Origin: Desulfobacteraceae bacterium
Lineage (GTDB): Bacteria; Desulfobacterota; Desulfobacteria; Desulfobacterales; Desulfosalsimonadaceae
Length of the DNA stretch: 35,791 bases
Assembly (NCBI GenBank): GCA_011390415.1
Contig: JAABSL010000022.1
Span: 1-35,791 of the forward strand
Direction of reading: 5' to 3'
Shown here in pieces: positions 10,502-17,920 of the stretch (positions are counted from its first letter, which is position 1; the number at the start of each line of letters is the position of its first letter). The position numbers were made by a program, and so were the translations under genes. The notes under the pieces were generated by a model. That model did not search any database, was not told the origin of the DNA, and worked only from the letters and a program-made list of their open reading frames with translations.

Positions 10502-11106
10502 TTTGTCACCACCTTGGTTAAGTATTCATCCACAAGCTTGTTCTGGTCCTGATCAGTAATGCTCTTTTTCAGTTTTTCCTCAGCCTTTGCAATGGCCTTT
10601 TCAAAAACCTCTTCTTCAAGCTGCTGCCGGGCCTGGGCAAACTCATGATCGATGGTGCGACGGGCCTGTTCTTCCAGCTTATTCGCGGCAGACGCGGCTT
10701 CTTCAAGAATTTTATCCCGTAATGCCATGCCCTGCTGTTTGTATTGATCGATTATTTTCTCAGACTCACCGCTCAACGCGGACAATCTTCCTTCATACTC
10801 GGCCAGCTTTTTTTCCGCTTCGACTTTCTTGGCCTCCAGATCTTCAAGCTGCTCCTGGATATTTTGAATCCGGTCATTTAAAAACTGGGACGCCGGTTTT
10901 CTTAAGAGAAAAAATAATGCAATCGCCAGAACGGCGAAATTCATGACACGATAGGTATCCGTGGCAGCCCAACCCTTTCCGCCACCGCCCCCGTGTTCCC
11001 CGCCGCCCGAAGCGGCCAATACCACTTCCGCCGACACCATAAGCAGAAATACCGCCGGAGCGACAACGGCAGAAAAATTTTTCCGGGTCCATTTTAATAA
11101 TTTCAT
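10498..11106 (-). CDS. atpF: F0 ATP synthase b subunit with signal-like N terminus
   Basis: Stator stalk subunit of F0. The 202 residues have two hydrophobic stretches instead of one: a signal-peptide-like segment (VVAPAVFLLMVSAEVVLA, about 14-31), a Gly/His-rich linker (SGGGEHGGGGGKGW), then the usual membrane helix (VMNFAVLAIALFFLL) followed by a long coiled coil rich in Glu/Lys/Ala. The family's conserved Arg after the helix is present (RKPASQFLNDRI). The ATG overlaps the b' stop codon by one base. The extra N-terminal segment may be cleaved or may be a second membrane anchor; the sequence cannot decide. Confidence 0.95.
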   Translation of the reverse strand: MKLLKWTRKNFSAVVAPAVFLLMVSAEVVLAASGGGEHGGGGGKGWAATDTYRVMNFAVLAIALFFLLRKPASQFLNDRIQNIQEQLEDLEAKKVEAEKKLAEYEGRLSALSGESEKIIDQYKQQGMALRDKILEEAASAANKLEEQARRTIDHEFAQARQQLEEEVFEKAIAKAEEKLKKSITDQDQNKLVDEYLTKVVTK

Positions 11107-11531
11107 TAAACTGTCCTCCCTAAAATGCGCCGGCTGATATCTTCAGCAAAACTGTCCACTTCCTTTAAAAGAGCCAGACGCGCCTCATTCGCCTCTTTTG
11201 CGATTTTCTCCCGAATTTCCGCAAGGTCCGTTCGCGCTTTTTCATTAATCTTTTCAATGATTTTGGCTTCTTCTGCTCTGGCTTCGTTTTCCAGGGCTTC
11301 CTTTTCTTTAAGACCGTTTTCGCGCGCCTTTTTGATTCCGGATTTTAGTGCCAGATCTTTTTCAAGCGCGCTGTTCTCAGATTGATCAATGCCGTCTTCA
11401 AGTCCAGTAATTTTTTCATTTCTTTGCGACAGGATACGTCTGATGGGTTTATATAAAACCGCATTTAAAGCCCATATCAGAAATAAAAAATTAATAATCT
11501 GGATCACCACAGTGCCATTCAAACTTACCAT
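11106..11531 (-). CDS. atpF': F0 ATP synthase b' subunit
   Basis: Second stator-stalk subunit, expected to pair with the b subunit as a heterodimer. The 141 residues have one N-terminal membrane helix (VVIQIINFLFLIWALNAVLY), the conserved LYKPIRRILSQRNEKI after it, and a long Lys/Glu/Ala coiled coil. It is the first gene of the operon. GGAGG sits 5 nt before the ATG. Split b/b' stalks are known from deltaproteobacteria, cyanobacteria and alphaproteobacteria. The a and c subunit genes are not in the window. Confidence 0.95.
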   Translation of the reverse strand: MVSLNGTVVIQIINFLFLIWALNAVLYKPIRRILSQRNEKITGLEDGIDQSENSALEKDLALKSGIKKARENGLKEKEALENEARAEEAKIIEKINEKARTDLAEIREKIAKEANEARLALLKEVDSFAEDISRRILGRTV

Positions 11532-11613
11532 AAAAACCTCCGCCCGAACTCGCTATCCCTAATTATATAATTGTTGATGTCAACTCATCATTTCTAATAT
11601 TTAAACAAAAGGC

Positions 11614-11641
11614 ATTATCACCTATAGATATTGTTTGTCAA
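11614..11641 (-). promoter_or_regulatory. Promoter of the atp operon
   Basis: Minus strand: perfect -35 TTGACA (11641-11636), 16-nt spacer, -10 GATAAT (11619-11614), about 85 nt upstream of atpF'. A second TTGACA at 11583-11578 lies nearer the gene but has no clear -10. The whole 11532-11772 interval is very AT-rich and contains no gene and no clear rodA terminator. Confidence 0.75.
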
Positions 11642-11772
11642 AATATTTTTAAAAATTTATACATTTTTTATAGTGCGGATTCTTCACCTGTGCGTCAATT
11701 CAGATAATCAAACTCAAATTGAATAATTTTTCAAGTTTTTTCGAAAAGATAATTGTAATTTTTATATCCATA

Positions 11773-12876
11773 CTACTGTTTGGTAAACCGTCTCATGCTG
11801 ACATTCATTAACAAGCCGATGCCCATAAAAATTGTCAGCACCGATGACCCGCCATAACTAATCAGTGGCAAGGGCATGCCGACGACCGGCATCAGGCCCA
11901 TGACCATCCCCATGTTGATGAACACCTGCCAGAAAATCATGGCCGCCACCCCCACACACAGGATGGTGCCAAAAGAATCCCGACATCCGTGGGCAATGTT
12001 TAATGCAAACGCAATCAACAGTAAAAACATAAACAGCAAAAACACGGAGCCGGCAAATCCCCACTCTTCGGCCAGTACGGAAAATATGAAATCCGTATGC
12101 TGCTCGGGCAAAAATGACAATTTTTTCTGGGTTCCCTGAAGATAGCCTTTGCCAAACGCCAGTCCGGATCCCACCGCAATTTTGGACTGACGGATATGAT
12201 ATCCGGCGCCGAGCGGGTCACTGTCCGGAGACAATAAGGTCATCAGGCGTTCTTTCTGATACGGTTCCAGGATCTTCCAGCCCATGGGAATTGCAATCAC
12301 TGAAACAAGGATGAGCGCAATAAACGTTTTGCGATCAATTTTTGCAAATACGGCCATGGAAGCGGCAATCAGCAGTATGGTTCCCGCGGTGCCGAGGTCG
12401 GGCTGTGTTGCCACCAAAAAAAACGGGACCGCCGCTAAAAGCATGGGGATAAACAGCCGCCGAAAATCCAGGCCGGTCTTTTGCACATTATACGAAAAAT
12501 ACCGGGCAAACATGATAATGACGGCAATTTTTACAGGTTCGGAAGGCTGGAGGGTAAAGGGGCCCAGAACCAGCCATCGGGTGGACCCGCCGGCCTGTTT
12601 ACCGACAATATGAACGCAGACCAGAAGCATTATGCTGACAAAATAGATCACCGGCGCCCATTTATCCAGGTGCTTGTAATTAAAAACAAACGATAAAAAC
12701 ATAACCGTCAGGCCCAGACCGAGCCAGAATATCTGTTTGTAAAAGACAGACATCTGAACCACGGATTCATCCACATGAACCGCGCTGTAAAGCAAAATCA
12801 GCCCGATGCCGCAGATCATGGAAGTGATGCCCAGCAGGCCCCAGTCAAAATAATTTATCAGCCGTCGATCAAACAT
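11773..12876 (-). CDS. rodA: Rod-shape peptidoglycan polymerase RodA
   Basis: SEDS-family glycosyltransferase that polymerises lipid II during cell elongation together with PBP2. The 367 residues hold about ten membrane helices and the SEDS signatures GGSTRWLVLGPFTLQPSEPVKI, LVATQPDLGTAGTILL (with the catalytic-loop Asp), and the C-terminal LMPVVGMPLPLISYGGSSVLT. RodA is preferred over FtsW because of its length and the elongasome genes nearby. It is separated from mrdA by about 5 kb containing glnS, an acyl-CoA dehydrogenase and a DUF362 gene, although mrdA and rodA are usually adjacent. No Shine-Dalgarno precedes the ATG. Confidence 0.95.
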   Translation of the reverse strand: MFDRRLINYFDWGLLGITSMICGIGLILLYSAVHVDESVVQMSVFYKQIFWLGLGLTVMFLSFVFNYKHLDKWAPVIYFVSIMLLVCVHIVGKQAGGSTRWLVLGPFTLQPSEPVKIAVIIMFARYFSYNVQKTGLDFRRLFIPMLLAAVPFFLVATQPDLGTAGTILLIAASMAVFAKIDRKTFIALILVSVIAIPMGWKILEPYQKERLMTLLSPDSDPLGAGYHIRQSKIAVGSGLAFGKGYLQGTQKKLSFLPEQHTDFIFSVLAEEWGFAGSVFLLFMFLLLIAFALNIAHGCRDSFGTILCVGVAAMIFWQVFINMGMVMGLMPVVGMPLPLISYGGSSVLTIFMGIGLLMNVSMRRFTKQ

Positions 12877-12919
12877 TATAATTATCGCGTAATGATGGTG
12901 AATCGTATTGTGGTGTTTT

Positions 12920-12938
12920 TTTACGCTCAGGGCGTAAA
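12920..12938. repeat. Short inverted repeat upstream of rodA
   Basis: TTTACGC and GCGTAAA are perfect 7-bp arms around a 5-nt loop, 44 nt before the rodA start and about 200 nt before the plus-strand DUF362 gene. It could be an operator or a leader hairpin. The rest of the 265-nt interval (12877-13141) shows no other clear signal. Confidence 0.4.
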
Positions 12939-13141
12939 CAGCGGCAGATGAGAACGCGCTGGAAATCTTTCGCAGAAAAATCTGTCCGGCATTTTCCGTG
13001 ACGTGGCCAAAAAATATGAAATTTGAAAATTTAAATCAAGTTATTTGCACATTTTTTCATCTTTTACATCTTCACAACTTATGGTAGGAATACGGCTTAA
13101 AGATGACCTTTGTTTTTGAACCCCATATTTAAGAGGATATC

Positions 13142-14251
13142 ATGGCAAGTCCTGTCTACTTTATTAACTTCCGGGCCACATATAAAAAAAATTTTATTTC
13201 CAGACTGCATGACCTGTTAATTGCGGCCGGCATCAACGACCGGATTCAAAAAAGAGATCTGACAGCGGTGAAACTTCATTTCGGCGAACTCGGCAATACG
13301 GCATTCATTCGTCCGGTTTATATCCGCCAGGTGGTTAAAACCATTAAATCAACCGGCGCCATCCCTTTTCTGACAGACGCCAATACCCTGTATGCCGGCA
13401 CCCGGGGAGACGCGCCCCATCATCTGCTCACGGCCATCCAAAACGGATTTGACTATTCCGTTATTGAAGCACCGCTCATTATTGCCGACGGTCTGCGCGG
13501 ACGAACGGAAACAGCGGTGACCGTTAACCAGAAGCGATTTGAAAAAGTCTTTATCGGCAAGGAAATTGTGAATGCCGACGCGCTTATTTCAGTGGCCCAT
13601 TTCAAGGGCCACGAATTATCCGGTTACGGCGGGGCAATTAAAAATATCGGCATGGGATGTGCGTCACGGCGGGGAAAAATGGAACAGCATTCTGATGTTG
13701 CGCCCAAAGTGATAAAGAAAAAATGTATCGGGTGCGGAGAATGTGTGGTGCATTGTTCCCAGAAAGCCCTTTCCATGGCGGAAAAAAAAGCACAGATTGA
13801 CCCGGAAAAATGTATCGGGTGCGGGGAATGTATTATCGTCTGCGAAAATAACGCGATCCAGATCCAGTGGAATCAATCCGTACCGGTTTTTCTGGAAAAA
13901 ATGGTGGAATACACCAAAGGCGTGCTGGATTCAAAAACCGGTAAGTCTTTCTTTGTTAATTTTATCAATCATGTGTCCCCCGGATGTGACTGCCTTCCTT
14001 ACAACGACGCCCCGATTGTCGGCGATATCGGTGTGGTGGCTTCCACCGATCCGGTGGCCATTGATCAGGCCAGTGTGGATCTTGTCAACGAGGAACCGGC
14101 ATTGCATCACACATGCCTGACAACCCATACCGGACCAGGCGAAGACAAATTTAAAGGGGTCTATCCCGATATCGACTGGGAGCACCAGCTGAAGTATGCC
14201 GAAGAAATCGGTCTGGGTTCCAGAAAATATGAGCTGATCCGGCTGGAATAA
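13142..14251 (+). CDS. DUF362 protein with two 4Fe-4S clusters
   Basis: Predicted cytoplasmic iron-sulfur protein of 369 residues. A DUF362 domain surrounds an inserted ferredoxin module with two 4Fe-4S motifs: Cys 195/198/201/205 (CIGCGECVVHC) and Cys 224/227/230/234 (CIGCGECIIVC). DUF362 features include VKLHFGELGNTAFIRP, TDANTLYAGTR, HFKGHELSGYGGAIKNIGMGC, and a C-terminal GCDC with DIGVVASTDPVAIDQA. No enzymatic reaction is established for this family; an electron-transfer role is inferred. The start is supported by GAGGATATC before the ATG. It is the only plus-strand gene between 1 and 28 kb and is probably transcribed alone. No signal peptide is seen. Confidence 0.9.
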   Translation: MASPVYFINFRATYKKNFISRLHDLLIAAGINDRIQKRDLTAVKLHFGELGNTAFIRPVYIRQVVKTIKSTGAIPFLTDANTLYAGTRGDAPHHLLTAIQNGFDYSVIEAPLIIADGLRGRTETAVTVNQKRFEKVFIGKEIVNADALISVAHFKGHELSGYGGAIKNIGMGCASRRGKMEQHSDVAPKVIKKKCIGCGECVVHCSQKALSMAEKKAQIDPEKCIGCGECIIVCENNAIQIQWNQSVPVFLEKMVEYTKGVLDSKTGKSFFVNFINHVSPGCDCLPYNDAPIVGDIGVVASTDPVAIDQASVDLVNEEPALHHTCLTTHTGPGEDKFKGVYPDIDWEHQLKYAEEIGLGSRKYELIRLE

Positions 14252-14255
14252 TCAA

Positions 14256-14338
14256 TAGTGCCACGTCAAGGATCAAATGACGTGACACTAGCGGATTTTG
14301 CCATGCCGGGCACGGGAAAATACATTTACCCGTGCCCG
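14256..14338. terminator. Two hairpins between convergent genes
   Basis: The 91-nt gap between the DUF362 gene and the converging dehydrogenase gene holds two strong inverted repeats: 14256-14268 with 14278-14290 (12 of 13 pairs, 9-nt loop), and 14307-14316 with 14329-14338 (10 perfect pairs, GC-rich, 12-nt loop). Neither is followed by a clear U-run, so termination may be imperfect or factor-assisted. The first is oriented to serve the plus-strand gene and the second the minus-strand gene. Confidence 0.6.
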
Positions 14339-14342
14339 CAAT

Positions 14343-15680
14343 CTACTCAGTTTTTTTAAACGAGGCTTTGGGGAAAAAGCAGTACGGACATTGTTCCGGG
14401 GCCTCTTTTCCGTAATGAACATGGCCGCATATCTTGCAGCGCCAGGCAGTTGAGTCTTCCGCTTCCGGCTGGTTTACCTCTTCGGGATTCTTTTTCCAGT
14501 GCAGGGAAAGATCTTCCAATGGGGGCATCACAGCCTGATAACTGTTGAGCACATACCCGGAGACAATCATCCGCTGAATTTCGCTGGTCCCTTCGTAAAT
14601 CCGATATAACCGGACATCCCGATACAGTTTTTCAATGGGATACATCTTGGTATAGCCATATCCCCCGAAGATCTGCAGGGCCTCGCTTACCACTTCCAGG
14701 GCCACTTCCGTGGCATAAAACTTGGCAATGGATGCTGAAATCGTCGGATCAATGCCATTGTCAGCTTCCCAGGAGGCTTTCCATACCAGCAAGCGCGATG
14801 TTTCAACTTTTTGATACATTTCGGCCAGTTTAAACTGGATGGATTGGAAATCGGAAATTTTGGCCCCGAATGCCCGGCGTTTTTTTGCATAGTCCAGGGC
14901 ATACTCCATTGCGGCCCGGGCAGCGCCGACAGCAAATGCCCCGATGGCTGCGCGGGTTCGGGAAAATGTTTTCATGGCCAGGACAAAGCCTTTTCCCGGC
15001 GGGGCCAGAATATTTTCTTTGGGAACGCGGACATTGTTGAAATGAATGCCGACCGTATTGGAGCATCGCTGGCCCAGCTTGGGGATTGTTGCGCCGATTG
15101 ACACTCCCTCCCATTCTTTTTCAACCAGAAACGCACAAATTCCCTCATGTTTGGACTTTGGATCTTCAGTGGCAAAAATAGAAAAATAATCGGCAATCCC
15201 TCCGTTGGTCACCCAGTATTTTGTTCCGTTTAATATGTAGTCCTCCCCGTCTTTGGTGGCCGTGCATCGAATGCCGGAGACATCCGAACCCATCATGGGC
15301 TCGGATGTCGCAAAACTGATCAGTTTGAATTCTTTGGCGATTTTCGGAAGATAGGTTTGCCTGGCCTGTTCATTATCGGACAAAACTAACGGTTCCAAGC
15401 CCAGCGAATTATCAAACACGGAGGTGGCAATACCCGGACAGGCGGCGGCGATTTCTTCGGTAATAACAACGCCTTCGATGATGCCATAACCTTTCCCGCC
15501 ATATTTGGTCGGAATATCCCCATTGGTGAGCCCGGCTTCAAAGGCTTTTTTTAATACGGCAACCGGTGTTTTGTCGATTTCATCGTAATATGCGGCAACC
15601 GGCAGGACATTTTTTAAAGAAAACTCACGGGCCTTTAATTTAAGTTCGGTCTGTTCCTCGGTAAGGGTAAAGTCCAGCAT
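14343..15680 (-). CDS. Acyl-CoA dehydrogenase fused to a C-terminal rubredoxin
   Basis: FAD flavoenzyme that introduces a trans-2 double bond into acyl-CoA, as in fatty-acid or short-acyl-CoA oxidation. Residues 1-385 form a normal acyl-CoA dehydrogenase: LTEEQTELK start, ATSEPMMGSDVSGI, YWVTNGG, FGGYGYTKMYPIEKLYRD, and the catalytic Glu at 363 in RIYEGTSEIQ. A linker then leads to a rubredoxin-like iron site, Cys 415/418 and 431/434 (CKICGHVH...CPYC). In the ordinary enzyme electrons leave through ETF; the tethered rubredoxin suggests a different or added acceptor. The ATG at 15680 is fixed by GGGAGG 7 nt upstream; a GTG at 15686 is less likely. Substrate cannot be told from the sequence. 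Confidence 0.93.
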   Translation of the reverse strand: MLDFTLTEEQTELKLKAREFSLKNVLPVAAYYDEIDKTPVAVLKKAFEAGLTNGDIPTKYGGKGYGIIEGVVITEEIAAACPGIATSVFDNSLGLEPLVLSDNEQARQTYLPKIAKEFKLISFATSEPMMGSDVSGIRCTATKDGEDYILNGTKYWVTNGGIADYFSIFATEDPKSKHEGICAFLVEKEWEGVSIGATIPKLGQRCSNTVGIHFNNVRVPKENILAPPGKGFVLAMKTFSRTRAAIGAFAVGAARAAMEYALDYAKKRRAFGAKISDFQSIQFKLAEMYQKVETSRLLVWKASWEADNGIDPTISASIAKFYATEVALEVVSEALQIFGGYGYTKMYPIEKLYRDVRLYRIYEGTSEIQRMIVSGYVLNSYQAVMPPLEDLSLHWKKNPEEVNQPEAEDSTAWRCKICGHVHYGKEAPEQCPYCFFPKASFKKTE

Positions 15681-15784
15681 ACACACACCTCCCTGACATT
15701 AAATGGATTATGGAATGGGTTAACGCTTTCGATGGTGCTTTATTGAATTTTTTTGTTTCACTTTAAACTATTTTTATCCGTTTA

Positions 15785-15829
15785 TAAATAAAAAAGGCGA
15801 CGGGCTTTTTTACAAACCCGCCGCCTTTT
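15785..15829 (-). terminator. Terminator of the 37-codon gene
   Basis: Inverted repeat 15792-15804 with 15817-15829. Read as minus-strand RNA the 13-bp stem is complete with a single G-U pair and is followed by a run of six U residues. It ends 31 nt after the stop codon of the small gene at 15861 and closes its transcript before the acyl-CoA dehydrogenase gene. Confidence 0.88.
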
Positions 15830-15860
15830 CAAGTCGAGCGACATATAAAATCAGATTTAT

Positions 15861-15974
15861 TTAGATCCAGAGCAGTTCATCACCGATCAGATCATCGTTT
15901 AATTGCGCCAGCGCTTCACTCAATTCAGGGAGAATATCTTCATAATCTTTTACTTCGATGCATATTTCGTTCAT
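15861..15974 (-). CDS. Small acidic protein of 37 residues, unknown function
   Basis: I do not recognise this protein. It begins MNEICIEVKDYEDILPEL and ends DDLIGDELLWI. It has 11 Asp/Glu and one Lys, so it is strongly acidic. It has one Cys near the N terminus, no membrane segment and no signal peptide; most of it could form one amphipathic helix (LPELSEALAQL). The reality of the gene is supported by a perfect GGAGG (15985-15981) 6 nt before the ATG, an AT-rich upstream region with a near-palindrome, and a strong terminator just downstream. It lies alone between glnS and the acyl-CoA dehydrogenase gene. It could be a small regulatory or chaperone-like protein, but nothing in the sequence fixes a role. 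Confidence 0.75.
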   Translation of the reverse strand: MNEICIEVKDYEDILPELSEALAQLNDDLIGDELLWI

Positions 15975-16007
15975 AATACACCTCCATGTTTAGAGGGTTT
16001 TGTTTTC

Positions 16008-16031
16008 AATGATCAATTAATTATCATTGTC
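16008..16031 (-). promoter_or_regulatory. Operator-like near-palindrome before the small gene
   Basis: Positions 16008-16028 form an AT-rich near-palindrome (minus strand AATGATAATT then AATTGATCATT, with one extra G). The 19 bases 16031-16013 match the classical Fur box at about 13 of 19 positions, including GATAAT in register. It lies about 35-55 nt upstream of the small gene's ATG. A poor -35 TTGATA lies upstream. Binding by Fur or another dimeric repressor is only suggested. The remaining 16032-16188 shows nothing I can name. Confidence 0.35.
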
Positions 16032-16188
16032 AGCTGAATATCAAAGCAGATAATCAGTAAACCATGGCCTAAAAGTAATTATGAACCCGTGCCGGTCAAG
16101 TATCAATTTGATTTCCGCAATTCAGCGGACAACCCTGTTCGTATTCAACTATCTGAATTTAAGTTTAAATTTATCGAAAATAAAATAT

Positions 16189-17907
16189 TTATTTTTTTTG
16201 CTGCTTTTTAATTTTTGCCCACATGTCCCGCAACGTGACAATGCGGTTAAAAACAAGATTGTCCGGTGCCGAATCCTTGATATCCGCACAAAAATAGCCC
16301 AACCGTTCAAACTGGCAGCGGAATCCCGGTTCCGCAGACCCAAGGCCGGGCTCGAGTTTACAGTCTTTTAATATCCGGACTGAATTGTCATTTAAGGTGG
16401 CTTTGAAATCGTCGGCAGCGGCCGGGTTTTCTGCTTCAAATAAATTTTCATACAACCGGACTTCCGCGCTTGCGGCATGCTGCGCCGATACCCAGTGCAG
16501 GGTCGCTTTTACCTTTCGGCCGTCCGGGGCGTCCCCGCCGCGGGTTGCCGGATCATAGGTGCAGCGCAGCTCAACCACCTTGCCGCTGTCATCTTTAATA
16601 ACATCCGTGCAGGTGATAAAATAGGCATACCGCAGGCGCACTTCCCGGCCGGGCCCCAACCGGAAAAATTTTTTGGGCGGATCTTCCATAAAATCATCCT
16701 GTTCGATGTACAATACTTTGGAGAACGGTATTTTGCGGGATCCCATGGTTGGATCTTCCGGATTATTCACCGCATCCATCTCCTCGGTCAGGTCTTCCGG
16801 AAAATTTTCAATCACCACCCGAAGGGGATTTAAAACCCCCATGACACGCGGTGCTGTTTTGTTTAAATCTTCACGAATGCAGTATTCCAGCAATGCCACA
16901 TCAACGGTACTGTCCCGTTTGGCCACTCCGATGCGCTCGCAGAAATTCCGGACAGACGCAGGCGTGTAACCGCGACGACGCAAGCCGGAAATGGTCGGCA
17001 TTCGGGGATCATCCCATCCGGAGACGTGATTCTGCTGCACCAGTTCAATGAGTTTTCTTTTGCTTAAAACCGTATAGCTGAGATTCAGCCGGGCAAACTC
17101 GATCTGCTGGGGGTGATAAACATCCAGGGCATCTAAAATCCAGTCATAGAGTTCCCGGTTGTTCTTAAATTCCAGTGTGCAGAGAGAATGGGTTATTTTT
17201 TCAATGGAATCCGACAAACAATGGGCAAAATCATACATCGGGTAAATGCACCACTGGTCGTTTGTCCGGTGATGATCCAGTTTTCGGATGCGGTACAAAG
17301 TCGGATCTCTCATGATGATGCTGGGGGAGGCCATATCGATCCTGGCCCGGAGCACACAGGCGCCTTCGTCAAACTCACCGTTTTTCATTTTCTGAAACAG
17401 CGCAAGATTTTCCGCCACGGTCCGGTTGCGATAGGGACTGTTGCTTCCCGGCTCTTTCAAGGTGCCGCGGTTTTCCCGGATCTGCTCTGCGCTCTGGCTG
17501 TCCACATAGGCTTTGTTCATTTGAATCAGCTGCACCGCGTATTCAAATAGCCGGTCAAAATAATCGGATGTAAAATAAAGATGATCGTTCCAGTTAAACC
17601 CCAGCCATTTCACATCTTCCTGAATGGAATTGACATATTCAATATTTTCCTTGCCCGGGTTCGTATCATCAAATCTTAAATGACAGGTCCCGTTGTATTC
17701 TCTGGAAAGACCGAAATTCAGGCATATGGATTTTGCATGGCCGATATGCAGATACCCGTTGGGTTCCGGGGGGAACCGGGTGACCACGCGCCCGTCATAT
17801 TTGCCGGTGGCCATGTCTTCTTCTATGATGTACCGGATAAAATTGGGCGGAACGGTTACTTCACTGGTATCGCTGGTATGGTCGCCATTGGTTTTTGAAC
17901 CTGACAT
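16189..17907 (-). CDS. glnS: Glutaminyl-tRNA synthetase
   Basis: Class I synthetase that charges tRNA-Gln directly. The 572 residues show the GlnRS/GluRS catalytic domain with [16 protein letters not shown] (HIGH at 54-57), [10 protein letters not shown], and the KMSKS-type loop VLSKRK near 280, where GluRS would differ. The C-terminal half is the GlnRS-type anticodon-binding beta-barrel pair. AAGGAGA precedes the ATG. It follows mrdA by 13 nt and is probably transcribed with the mre-mrd genes. Many deltaproteobacteria use GatCAB instead of, or beside, GlnRS; that cannot be judged here. Confidence 0.97.
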   Translation of the reverse strand: MSGSKTNGDHTSDTSEVTVPPNFIRYIIEEDMATGKYDGRVVTRFPPEPNGYLHIGHAKSICLNFGLSREYNGTCHLRFDDTNPGKENIEYVNSIQEDVKWLGFNWNDHLYFTSDYFDRLFEYAVQLIQMNKAYVDSQSAEQIRENRGTLKEPGSNSPYRNRTVAENLALFQKMKNGEFDEGACVLRARIDMASPSIIMRDPTLYRIRKLDHHRTNDQWCIYPMYDFAHCLSDSIEKITHSLCTLEFKNNRELYDWILDALDVYHPQQIEFARLNLSYTVLSKRKLIELVQQNHVSGWDDPRMPTISGLRRRGYTPASVRNFCERIGVAKRDSTVDVALLEYCIREDLNKTAPRVMGVLNPLRVVIENFPEDLTEEMDAVNNPEDPTMGSRKIPFSKVLYIEQDDFMEDPPKKFFRLGPGREVRLRYAYFITCTDVIKDDSGKVVELRCTYDPATRGGDAPDGRKVKATLHWVSAQHAASAEVRLYENLFEAENPAAADDFKATLNDNSVRILKDCKLEPGLGSAEPGFRCQFERLGYFCADIKDSAPDNLVFNRIVTLRDMWAKIKKQQKK

Positions 17908-17920
17908 CTAAAGGATCTCC

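Noticed and set aside
11578-11583. Second TTGACA upstream of atpF' as another promoter
   Set aside because: No acceptable -10 lies 15-19 nt downstream. The hexamer is part of a small GTTGA-TG-TCAAC palindrome and may be coincidence.
12892-12951. A 19-codon plus-strand frame starting ATGATGGTG upstream of the DUF362 gene
   Set aside because: No Shine-Dalgarno precedes it and it overlaps the rodA upstream inverted repeat. Nothing supports translation.
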